In this document: piece after piece, positions 8,705-16,081 of the stretch
Layout: each line of letters begins with the position of its first letter
How positions within the stretch are numbered: position 1 is the first letter of the stretch
NCBI GenBank assembly: GCA_017646625.1
Contig: JAGCMF010000007.1
Coordinates: 1-38,005 of the forward strand
DNA length: 38,005 nucleotides
Direction: 5' to 3'
From: Alistipes sp.
GTDB lineage: Bacteria; Bacteroidota; Bacteroidia; Bacteroidales; Rikenellaceae
Notes under the pieces: model-generated
What the model was told of the DNA's origin: nothing
The model's input: only the letters and a program-made list of their open reading frames with translations
Databases searched by the model: none
Translations under genes and position numbers: made by a program

Positions 8705-10648
8705 ATGAATAACCAATATGGATATGTGAGAGTTGCGGCTGCTGTGCCACGTGTGCACATCGCCGATGCCCATCGCAATGCCGAGGGTGCTCTCAAGATT
8801 ATGCAGGACGCCTTTAATGAGGGTGTTGAGGTTGTTGTAATGCCCGAGTTGTCGCTGGTTGGTTATACCTGTGGCGATATGGTGCTTCAGAAGAAGCTCC
8901 TTGCCGACTCGGAGGCTGCCCTCGCATGGCTCATGAACGAGACTGTCGACATCCCAACAATAGGTATCGTAGGTCTTCCTGTGGTGTTTGCTGACCGTCT
9001 CTACAACTGTGCTGCCATCTTTGGTCAGGGTCAGTTGTGGGGCATCGTGCCGAAGTCATATATCCCCAACTATGGTGAGTTCTCGGAGCTCCGTTGGTGG
9101 GTATCGGGCTATGGCATCAAGGATAGAACAATACGCTTTGCGGGTCAGGAGTGTCCCTTTGGTAGCGACCTTATGTTCGACATCCACGGTGTGGAGTTTG
9201 GCGTAGAGATATGTGAGGATATGTGGGTTCCCGTGCCACCATCATCTATGCAGGCGGTGCAGGGTGCCAAGTTGCTCTTCAACCTCTCGGCATCCCCCGA
9301 GTCGGTATGTAAGCACGACTACCTCATCTCGCTTATCGCCGAGCAGTCGTCACGTACTATGTCGGCCTATGTATACGCCTCGTCGGGTCATGGCGAGTCG
9401 TCAAGCGACCTTGTCTTTGCGGGTAATGCTGTTGTTGCGGAGCTCGGTAGAGTACTTGGCGTCAGCGAACGATTTGTTCGTAATGACCGCATGGTTATTG
9501 CCGACATTGACGTTGAGTATATCTCGACACGTCGTACTGCGCGTAATACATTCTACTATCCAGAGGCTCCCGAGATGCGTGTCGTGGAGATAGATGTAGA
9601 TGAAATATGCTACCAGGGCGATGTGCGCCGCCATATAGAGCCTCTATACTTCGTTCCCGAGGATGAGGCGGCACGTGCGATACACTGTCGTGAGGTCTTT
9701 GCCATCCAGAGCGCGGGTCTTGCGCAGCGTCTCGAGCATACATCATGTAACACTGCCGTTATTGGCATATCTGGAGGTCTTGACTCTACGCTTGCGTTGT
9801 TGGCTGTGTGCGATACCTTCGACCTCTTAGGTCTCGACCGTAAGGGTATCATAGGTGTTACCATGCCAGGCTTTGGCACTACGGATAGAACATACCAGAA
9901 TGCCCTCACTATGGTGCGTGAGCTCGGCTGCACACTCCGTGAGATATCTATCAAGGAGGCGTGTGAGCAGCACTTTAAGGATATAGGCCTCGATATAGAT
10001 GAACGTTCTGTGGCCTACGAGAACTCGCAGGCACGCGAACGAACACAGATACTCATGGATGTGGCAAATATGTGCGGCGGCATGGTTATCGGTACGGGTG
10101 ATATGAGTGAGTTGGCTCTCGGCTGGGCTACATATAACGGTGACCAGATGTCTATGTATGGCATCAACTCATCTGTGCCCAAGACCCTTGTTAAGTATAT
10201 GGTTGATTGGTACGCTAATAACCGTGCCGAGGGCGCCCTTCGTGATGCTCTCCTCGATGTTGTGAATACGCCTGTTAGCCCAGAGCTCTTGCCAGCATCT
10301 GATGGTGATATAGCGCAGAAGACCGAAGATATCGTAGGCCCTTATGACCTCCACGACTTCTTCCTCTACTGCACACTGCGTCGTCGTTACTCGCCATCGA
10401 AGATTGCCATGTTGGCCTTCATCGCCTTCGAGGATACTTACGATAAACCCACCATCATCAAGTGGCTCAAGGTATTCTTCCGTCGCTTCTTCTCGCAGCA
10501 GTTCAAGCGTTCTGCTATGCCTGATGGACCAAAGGTCGGTGCTGTAGGTCTCTCACCACGTGGTGACCTCCATATGCCTTCTGATGCCCATGAGAGAGCA
10601 TGGCTGCAGGAGGTTGAGGATGTGGAACGTGAGTTAGACTTGATATAG
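8705..10648 (+). CDS. nadE: Glutamine-dependent NAD+ synthetase
   Basis: This enzyme amidates nicotinic acid adenine dinucleotide to NAD+ with ammonia drawn from glutamine. The 647-residue product has two domains. The N-terminal nitrilase-type glutaminase shows Glu48 (MPELSLVG), Lys117 (VPKSYIPNYGEF) and Cys170 (VEICEDMW). The C-terminal synthetase has the ATP pyrophosphatase loop SGGLDS at 356-361 and the conserved GTGDMSELALGW segment. The length matches the long, glutamine-using form. It sits between pepT and a DUF4923-like gene on the same strand. Confidence 0.97.
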   Translation: MNNQYGYVRVAAAVPRVHIADAHRNAEGALKIMQDAFNEGVEVVVMPELSLVGYTCGDMVLQKKLLADSEAALAWLMNETVDIPTIGIVGLPVVFADRLYNCAAIFGQGQLWGIVPKSYIPNYGEFSELRWWVSGYGIKDRTIRFAGQECPFGSDLMFDIHGVEFGVEICEDMWVPVPPSSMQAVQGAKLLFNLSASPESVCKHDYLISLIAEQSSRTMSAYVYASSGHGESSSDLVFAGNAVVAELGRVLGVSERFVRNDRMVIADIDVEYISTRRTARNTFYYPEAPEMRVVEIDVDEICYQGDVRRHIEPLYFVPEDEAARAIHCREVFAIQSAGLAQRLEHTSCNTAVIGISGGLDSTLALLAVCDTFDLLGLDRKGIIGVTMPGFGTTDRTYQNALTMVRELGCTLREISIKEACEQHFKDIGLDIDERSVAYENSQARERTQILMDVANMCGGMVIGTGDMSELALGWATYNGDQMSMYGINSSVPKTLVKYMVDWYANNRAEGALRDALLDVVNTPVSPELLPASDGDIAQKTEDIVGPYDLHDFFLYCTLRRRYSPSKIAMLAFIAFEDTYDKPTIIKWLKVFFRRFFSQQFKRSAMPDGPKVGAVGLSPRGDLHMPSDAHERAWLQEVEDVERELDLI

Positions 10649-10792
10649 TAGATGTGCTATCACATCGATGGTTGTAAATCATTAGGAGGGGTGTATCCAC
10701 AGCATGTTGGACAGCCCCTCTAAATGTAGAGTTGTAGTTGGCGTGAAATAATATCGCGCCTCTCTACGTTCTACACTAAATAATTACTCATT
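10649..10792. other. Intergenic region with two imperfect hairpins
   Basis: Between nadE and the next gene, GAGGGGTGT (10686-10694) pairs with ACAGCCCCTC (10711-10720) with one bulged base. A second structure pairs TGTAGA (10725-10730) with TCTACA (10770-10775) around an inner GGCG/CGCC. Neither is followed by a T tract, so I do not call a terminator; the structures could attenuate or process a transcript. Confidence 0.4.
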
Positions 10793-11422
10793 ATGAAAAG
10801 ACTTATAACACTTGTGATGCTCGTGGCATCTGTCATGCTCTTCAGCGTCGAGGCCTCTGCACAGTTCGACTTGTCGCGTGCCATTGGTACGCTGCTCGGT
10901 GGCAGTGCCGAGTCTACTGATGCCCCCAACCCATATGATGCTATCGCCGAGGCTGCACCCTCGAAGAGTCGCATCTTGGGCACATGGCAGTATAAGACAG
11001 CATCTATGGAGTACCTCGGGAATAACCAGCTTGCTGGTGCTGCTATCTCGCAGCTCGAGGGTTTTGCTCTTGGTGAGCTTAAGAAGATGGGTGTCGTTGA
11101 GGGCTGCTGTTCGCTTACGCTACGTCGCAACGGCATGGCTGTTATCTCTACGCTTGATGCTTTGCAAGAGGGTAGCTTCACCTACGATGAGACTTCAGCG
11201 CGTGTGACTGCCACTACTATGTCGGGCGGTGAGACCTTCAGCTTTGATGGCTACATTAAGATGGTGTCGGAGAATCTTGTGGTGCTCATCGATGCTCGCG
11301 ATGTCCTTGATGCAATGGTAAAGACCTCTCCCGAGCTTGCCACCAACCAATCTGTGGTTATGGCACGCGCGGTGCTCGATAGCTTTACTGATATATATAT
11401 TGGTGTAATCTTTAAGCGATAG
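10793..11422 (+). CDS. DUF4923-like exported protein
   Basis: The 209-residue product begins with a clear signal peptide (KRLITLVMLVASVMLFSVEASAQ) cut after ASA. The mature part has an RILGTWQYK segment and alternating strands such as SLTLRRNGMAVIS and GSFTYDE, like the lipocalin-like DUF4923 proteins of Bacteroidales, in which the phrase ILGTW followed by a compound beta barrel is usual. This assignment is from memory of the family and is moderately sure. It is probably periplasmic, since no lipobox is seen. The next gene starts 6 bases after the stop, so the two are co-transcribed. Confidence 0.75.
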   Translation: MKRLITLVMLVASVMLFSVEASAQFDLSRAIGTLLGGSAESTDAPNPYDAIAEAAPSKSRILGTWQYKTASMEYLGNNQLAGAAISQLEGFALGELKKMGVVEGCCSLTLRRNGMAVISTLDALQEGSFTYDETSARVTATTMSGGETFSFDGYIKMVSENLVVLIDARDVLDAMVKTSPELATNQSVVMARAVLDSFTDIYIGVIFKR

Positions 11423-11428
11423 TGTGCC

Positions 11429-11842
11429 ATGGAGGAACGTATTGTTAAGTTTATTAAGCGCCATCATGTCCTCACCATTGCCACGGTGAACGAGGCGGGT
11501 ATGCCATACGTCGCCAACTGCTTCTATGCCTATGATTCAGGCCGCAACATCTTCATCTTTACCTCGGATGATACAACACGTCATGGTGCGGAGATGGTGG
11601 CAAATGCGAATGTGGCACTCTCCGTTGTCCTTGAGACACGTGTCGTTGGTCGTATACAGGGTCTGCAGGTTACGGGTCGTGCGGAGAGGGGTGATGACGA
11701 TGCTACCTCTACATACCTCAAGCGTTTCCCCTATGCTGTCGTTGCACCACTGACGTTGTGGATGGTGCGCCCCGAGATGATGAAGCTCACTGATAACACG
11801 TTGGGATTTGGTAAGAAGTTGATATGGCAAAGCGAGGAGTAA
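11429..11842 (+). CDS. YhbP/UPF0306-like pyridoxamine 5'-phosphate oxidase-fold protein
   Basis: The 137-residue product belongs to the small FMN-binding split-barrel proteins related to pyridoxamine phosphate oxidase. Its nearest relative that I can recall is E. coli YhbP: shared features are the start with H-V-L-T-I-A, ANCFYAYD, TRHGAEM, RIQGLQVTGRAE, and especially the end DNTLGFGKKLIW. Members of that family have no settled function. It starts 6 bases after the preceding gene and its last 19 bases overlap ispD, so all three genes are likely translated from one message. Confidence 0.85.
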   Translation: MEERIVKFIKRHHVLTIATVNEAGMPYVANCFYAYDSGRNIFIFTSDDTTRHGAEMVANANVALSVVLETRVVGRIQGLQVTGRAERGDDDATSTYLKRFPYAVVAPLTLWMVRPEMMKLTDNTLGFGKKLIWQSEE

Positions 11843-12495
11843 TTATCGTTGCTGGCGGCTCGGGTAGCCGTATGCACTCTTCTGTGCCGAAGCAGTTTAT
11901 GATTGTTGGTGGAGAGCCAGTTGTTGCACGCACCATCAATACCTTCTCTGAAGCACTCCCTGGCGCAGATATCGTTGTTGTACTTCCCGAGGAGCATATT
12001 GCAATGTGGAAGAATATGGCGGCACGCTTTGATGTCGCTGTACACCGTTGTGTTGCGGGTGGTAAGGAACGCTTCCACTCTGTCAAGTGTGGTCTCGATG
12101 CTCTCTCCGAGGATGTGGAGTATGTCGCTGTTCACGATGGTGTGAGGGCTCTTGCCACAAAGCGTCTCGTGCTGCGTGCTATGCTTGCTGCCGAGCAGCA
12201 CGATGCCGTTGTTCCTGTTGTTGATGTTGTTGACTCGTACCGTAGGGTGGAGTCTGAAGAGTCGTATATTGTGCCACGTGCCTCGTTGCGCATCGTCCAG
12301 ACCCCGCAGACCTTTAAGGCGGAGGTGCTGCGCAAGGCCTACTCTCTACCCTTTGATGCGTCGTTTACTGATGATGCATCTGTCGTTGAGGCAGCAGGCT
12401 ATAGGGTCTCTTTGGTCGATGGCGAGAGACAAAATATAAAGCTCACCACGCCCGAGGATGTGGAGTATGCCGAGTGGATATTAAGTAGAGAATAG
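11824..12495 (+). CDS. ispD: 2-C-methyl-D-erythritol 4-phosphate cytidylyltransferase
   Basis: IspD joins CTP to methylerythritol phosphate, the third step of the MEP route to isoprenoids. The 223-residue protein has the N-terminal nucleotide loop AGGSGSRMHSSVPKQF, then VVVLPEEH, the VAVHDGVRAL block that holds the catalytic Asp, and IVQTPQTFK and FTDDASVVE near the end. The start lies inside the 3' end of the upstream gene (19-base overlap, different frame). A hairpin terminator follows at about 12561, where the operon converges with the M23 peptidase gene. Confidence 0.96.
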   Translation: MAKRGVIIVAGGSGSRMHSSVPKQFMIVGGEPVVARTINTFSEALPGADIVVVLPEEHIAMWKNMAARFDVAVHRCVAGGKERFHSVKCGLDALSEDVEYVAVHDGVRALATKRLVLRAMLAAEQHDAVVPVVDVVDSYRRVESEESYIVPRASLRIVQTPQTFKAEVLRKAYSLPFDASFTDDASVVEAAGYRVSLVDGERQNIKLTTPEDVEYAEWILSRE

Positions 12496-12560
12496 GAGAC
12501 GAATATCGTAGTAATTATCTCTCTATTATCCATACTCTTGCTAAATAGCTTCAAAAGAAT

Positions 12561-12600
12561 GGGGTTGTCCGACTCATTTGTTGGACAACCCCCTCTTTTG
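12561..12600. terminator. Bidirectional terminator between ispD and the M23 gene
   Basis: GGGGTTGTCC (12561-12570) pairs perfectly with GGACAACCCC (12583-12592) around a 12-base loop. CTCTTTTG follows on the plus strand and TTCTTTTG on the minus strand, so it can serve both convergent genes. Confidence 0.85.
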
Positions 12601-12615
12601 CTCAATGCTGTTATG

Positions 12616-13902
12616 CTATCCCTCGGGATATATCTCCTCGCGTGTTATCTGCTGCTCCTCTGTTGCTGTGCCCTCAAGCTCGGCCATTACCTTGTCGCGT
12701 ACCGCCTCGAAGCGTGCCTTGTGTACCTCGCTTATAGGCTCTGCCGGCTCCTGTGGCACCTTTAGTGGGTCTATAGGCGTGCCATTCTTCCAGATGCGGT
12801 AGTCGAGGTGTGGGCCTGTAGATGTGCCTGTTGAACCTACATATCCGATGAGCTGTCCCTGTGATACCTTCGTGCCAACTCTTATGCCCTTGGCGAAGCT
12901 CTTGAGGTGCAGATAGCCTGTCTGTAGGTTGCCCGCATGCTTGATTTTGATGGTGTTACCGCCACCGCCACCCCAGCCAGCAAATACCACGGTGCCGTCG
13001 GCTACAGAGTGTACTGGTGTGCCCGATGGCGCAGCATAGTCTACGCCATGGTGTGGACGATATACCTTATGCACAGGGTGTAGGCGCGAGTTTGAGAACT
13101 TCGAGCTTATACGCGTATACTTAAGTGGTGCCTTGAGTAGCTGCTTACGTAGTGACTCGCCTGACGACTCCCAGTAGCGTAGCTTGCCCGCCTCTTGCGC
13201 ATATGGTATTGCGTAGTACTGCTTGTTGTTGTGGTTGAATACGGCGCCCCATATCATGCCAATGCCTACTGATGTGCCGTTGACGAACTTCTCGTCGTAT
13301 ATCACTGTGAAGGAGTCACCCTGCTGTATGCCGAAGAAGTCTACTGTCCACTGGTATATATCCTCCACCTCTGCCGCCAGCGCATAGGGCATGCCCTGCT
13401 CCATGATGGCACCCCACAGTGACGATGTAATCACCGCCTCGCGACGCTGACGCACACACTCCACAGGATTCTGACCCTTGGTTACCGATACAGAGTCGGC
13501 ATGGAAGCCAAATGCTACATACTCTATGGCGTCGATGTGGTAGACGAGGTAGTCGAGGATGTCGTGGTCACCAAGTGAGTCTGTCACACGGCGTGTGAAG
13601 GTGGTATATGCCTTGTCTGCCTGTATCCTGCGTAGTGGGAATATATCTTTGGCGGCACGGTCAAGATGATCTACTGTCACGGCAGATATGCCACGGCGAC
13701 CGAGGATTCCGCCTACGGTCTCGCCAGAACGTACTGTGTCACTGGCAATGGTGTAACCATCGATGTTTATGCCGTATAGGTACTCTGGTTCCACAACTTC
13801 GGGTGTAGCCTCTATGTCGTTGCTCTTTGTGTCGGCAGAGCTGCCGCACGCCACCATGCCGATGAGCATCAGTAGCGCGGAGATGCGTATTGTAAATTTC
13901 AT
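12616..13902 (-). CDS. M23 family metallopeptidase, lipoprotein
   Basis: M23 enzymes cut peptide cross-bridges in cell-wall peptidoglycan or recruit amidases. I choose the ATG at 13902 (428 residues) over the in-frame ATG at 13929 because a TACCTTTG promoter box lies between them. The product has a lipoprotein signal with Cys19 (LIGMVACG), a LysM/OapA-like segment around residues 59-105 (SGETVGGILGRRGIS), then the LytM fold with HHGVDY (His284, Asp288), GYLHLKSF (His332) and GSTGTSTGPHLDYR. The last motif has HLD where the textbook family has HLH; I recall this variant in other Bacteroidota homologs. Probably periplasmic and membrane-tethered. Confidence 0.9.
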   Translation of the reverse strand: MKFTIRISALLMLIGMVACGSSADTKSNDIEATPEVVEPEYLYGINIDGYTIASDTVRSGETVGGILGRRGISAVTVDHLDRAAKDIFPLRRIQADKAYTTFTRRVTDSLGDHDILDYLVYHIDAIEYVAFGFHADSVSVTKGQNPVECVRQRREAVITSSLWGAIMEQGMPYALAAEVEDIYQWTVDFFGIQQGDSFTVIYDEKFVNGTSVGIGMIWGAVFNHNNKQYYAIPYAQEAGKLRYWESSGESLRKQLLKAPLKYTRISSKFSNSRLHPVHKVYRPHHGVDYAAPSGTPVHSVADGTVVFAGWGGGGGNTIKIKHAGNLQTGYLHLKSFAKGIRVGTKVSQGQLIGYVGSTGTSTGPHLDYRIWKNGTPIDPLKVPQEPAEPISEVHKARFEAVRDKVMAELEGTATEEQQITREEIYPEG

Positions 13903-13908
13903 GATTGG

Positions 13909-13916
13909 CAAAGGTA
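13909..13916 (-). promoter_or_regulatory. Candidate -7 box close to the M23 start codon
   Basis: The minus strand reads TACCTTTG here and the ATG of the M23 gene follows after only six bases (CCAATC). No clear TTG lies 19-21 bases upstream. If used, the message would be leaderless or nearly so. Confidence 0.4.
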
Positions 13917-14031
13917 GTGAAAATTTCATTTTACACCATATGCACTATACTAAATATTTACGTTTGTTAATAATTTTATCTCTATTTGTTGTCACGTAGG
14001 TGGTGTAAAACCGCCATTTTAGGTGAATTAT

Positions 14032-14062
14032 TTGTCTATTACAAAAAAAGGTAGTATATTTG
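14032..14062 (+). promoter_or_regulatory. Promoter of lpxK
   Basis: TTG at 14032-14034, a 20-base spacer, then TATATTTG at 14055-14062. This matches the Bacteroidota pattern in both boxes and spacing. The leader before the lpxK ATG would be about 35 bases. Confidence 0.8.
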
Positions 14063-14103
14063 ACCGAATTATGGCGCTATGCGTCGTGTTGCTATTGTGA
14101 TAA

Positions 14104-15210
14104 ATGAAGATTGTTAGAGGCATACTATCGGGTATCTATGCGGCGGTGATTGCTACGCGTCATCGTCTCTATGATTGGGGTGTGTTCAAGAGTTACTCTT
14201 TTGACATCCCAATAGTATGTATTGGCAATATCACTGTCGGTGGTACAGGTAAGACCCCCACGGCAGAGTATCTTCTTGCGGAGCTTGCTGCGCACTATAA
14301 AATAGCAATCCTGTCACGTGGCTATGGCAGAACAACGAAGGGCTATCGTGAGGTGACGGTCGAGGATAACTACCTTGAGGTGGGTGATGAGCCGTTGCAG
14401 ATAAAGCTTAAGTTCCGCGATACTGTCGTTGTTGTGGCAGAGGATAGGGTGGAGGCCGTGCAGCGTATCAGACGTGAGCATCCCGAGGTTACACTCATCG
14501 TCATGGATGACGGCTTCCAGCATCGTAAGCTACGAGCCAAGGTTAACATCCTGCTTGTTGACTCGACACGCCCAATAGAGTCAGATAATCTTCTTCCGTT
14601 GGGTCGTCTCCGTGACCTTAAGTCGCGCTTGAGTGCTGCTCACTTCTTCATCGTCACAAAGTGTAGCGATGAGATGACACCACTGGATAAGCGTCTATGG
14701 CATAATAAGCTACGTTCTATAGCATATCAGAAGGTCTACTTCTCGACTATTGTTAGCCGCAGGATAGAACCTCTCTTCTACTTTGAAGATAGAGAGGAGG
14801 TGAACTATGGTCAGCAGGCCATTGTTCTCTCGGGTATTGGCAATCCGCGCCCCTTCATGCGTGAGGTGGGTAACCGCTTTAATGTTGTTGGTAAGCTTAT
14901 CTTCGCTGACCACCACCGCTTCAATGCCGACGATATGCTTCAGCTCTATAATATGCATCAGCAGTATCCACGCGCCGTTATCGTCATGACGGAGAAGGAT
15001 GCTGTTAAACTACGTCGTGCACGTCTGCCCGAGAGTCTCATGCGCATGATGTACTACCAGCCTATCAATATGACTCTTGTTGATGGCCCTGACCAGGACT
15101 TCGTGGGTAATCTTATCTCCGAGATTGAGTATAAGGATAAGAGAGATGTGCAGGGCAAGGATGCTGGTAAGGATGGTGCTGGTGCTGCTGGCGAGGAGCC
15201 TACGCTTTAG
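14104..15210 (+). CDS. lpxK: Tetraacyldisaccharide 4'-kinase
   Basis: LpxK phosphorylates the 4' position of the lipid A disaccharide precursor at the inner membrane. The 368-residue product has a membrane-associated N-terminal helix, then the phosphate loop VCIGNITVGGTGKTPT (about 38-53), AILSRGYGR, and VMDDGFQHRKLRAKVNILLVD, all diagnostic of LpxK. Later blocks include SGIGNPRPFMREV and FADHHRFNADDM. The last ~20 residues are a low-complexity tail (KDAGKDGAGAAGEEPTL) outside the usual domain. It has its own promoter and is followed 71 bases later by ssb. Confidence 0.96.
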   Translation: MKIVRGILSGIYAAVIATRHRLYDWGVFKSYSFDIPIVCIGNITVGGTGKTPTAEYLLAELAAHYKIAILSRGYGRTTKGYREVTVEDNYLEVGDEPLQIKLKFRDTVVVVAEDRVEAVQRIRREHPEVTLIVMDDGFQHRKLRAKVNILLVDSTRPIESDNLLPLGRLRDLKSRLSAAHFFIVTKCSDEMTPLDKRLWHNKLRSIAYQKVYFSTIVSRRIEPLFYFEDREEVNYGQQAIVLSGIGNPRPFMREVGNRFNVVGKLIFADHHRFNADDMLQLYNMHQQYPRAVIVMTEKDAVKLRRARLPESLMRMMYYQPINMTLVDGPDQDFVGNLISEIEYKDKRDVQGKDAGKDGAGAAGEEPTL

Positions 15211-15281
15211 TCCTATGGTCGCAATTACGCGGCATGATATTGGTGTGTGCAAAATTGTTCGTAACGTAAAATAGCATATAT

Positions 15282-15767
15282 ATGATTAATAAGGTGATAT
15301 TGGTGGGTAATGTTGGCATGGACCCCGAGGTGCGTACTCTTGAGACAGGTGTTAAGGTTGCGCGTGTGCGCCTCGCCACCACGGAGAGAATCTTCAATCG
15401 TCAGACAAACGAAGCTCAGGATCATACAGAGTGGCATACCGTGACTTTGTGGCGTGGTCTTGCAGATGTGGCAGATAAGTATGTTCGTAAGGGCTCACAG
15501 CTCTATATTGAGGGAAGCCTCCGTAGCCGCGAGTGGGAACGTGATGGTGTTAAGCACTATGCAACAGAGATTGTTGCTGATGAGATGAAGCTCCTTGGTC
15601 GTCGTGCTGAAGGTGTAGCACCACAGCAGGGAGGCTACCAGCAGCCCGCGCCACAGCAGGGAGGTTACCAGCAACCAGCACCACAGCAGGGTGGTTATCA
15701 GCAGCCTGCGCCACAGTCAGCAGCTCCTGTGATGCCTAATGAGGATCCTGATGGCTTGCCATTCTAA
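15282..15767 (+). CDS. ssb: Single-stranded DNA-binding protein
   Basis: SSB coats single-stranded DNA in replication, repair and recombination. The OB fold covers about residues 1-107 (MINKVILVGNVGMDPEVRTL, then WHTVTLWRGLADVADKYVRKGS, and GDGVKHYATEIVADEM-like end). A linker of three PAPQQGGYQQ units follows, and the protein ends with the acidic tip EDPDGLPF that binds partner proteins. The length of 161 residues is normal. It lies downstream of lpxK; a terminator follows. Confidence 0.97.
   Translation: MINKVILVGNVGMDPEVRTLETGVKVARVRLATTERIFNRQTNEAQDHTEWHTVTLWRGLADVADKYVRKGSQLYIEGSLRSREWERDGVKHYATEIVADEMKLLGRRAEGVAPQQGGYQQPAPQQGGYQQPAPQQGGYQQPAPQSAAPVMPNEDPDGLPF
15621..15710 (+). repeat. 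30-bp tandem repeat inside ssb
   Basis: Three in-frame copies of a 30-base unit starting CCACAGCAGG at 15621, 15651 and 15681 encode the glutamine-, glycine- and proline-rich linker of SSB. Copy number could vary among strains without breaking the frame. Confidence 0.85.
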
Positions 15768-15802
15768 CATGTAGTTAAAGGAGCATTATCTGGTAACTAT
15801 AT

Positions 15803-15838
15803 GGGTCTATCCAATGTGGGTAGGCCTCTTTTTTTTGT
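15803..15838 (+). terminator. Terminator after ssb
   Basis: GGGTCTATCC (15803-15812) pairs with GGGTAGGCC (15818-15826), using G-U pairs, around AATGT, and is followed by a T tract. Confidence 0.8.
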
Positions 15839-15932
15839 GAGGCGCGAGTGTATGGTCTGCAGCATGACAGATGAGTTGTTGAGATTGGTTTTTCCGTAGT
15901 TTAATATTGGTTATTTGTAGGCATCTATCGGG

Positions 15933-15954
15933 TGCATAATTTGCATATTATGCA
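15933..15954. promoter_or_regulatory. Palindrome upstream of the 930-residue lipoprotein gene
   Basis: TGCATAAT (15933-15940) and ATTATGCA (15947-15954) form a perfect 8-base inverted repeat around TTGCAT. A half-site, AATTATGCATA, recurs at about 15998-16007 and runs into the -7 box. Such an arrangement could be a regulator binding site; the regulator is unknown. Confidence 0.4.
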
Positions 15955-15982
15955 GAAAAATGTCATAATTGAGTGACTATAT

Positions 15983-16013
15983 TTGATAAAGTCGTAAATT
16001 ATGCATATTTTTG
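15983..16013 (+). promoter_or_regulatory. Promoter of the 930-residue lipoprotein gene
   Basis: TTG at 15983-15985, 20 bases, then TATTTTTG at 16006-16013. The leader would be about 60 bases. An alternative -7 box (TATATTTG, 15978-15985) has no matching TTG. Confidence 0.65.
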
Positions 16014-16081
16014 TATTCTAATTATATTTCAGTACGTTGTGCGAATATCAATAAGACAACAAACTATTTAAAAATAACTAT

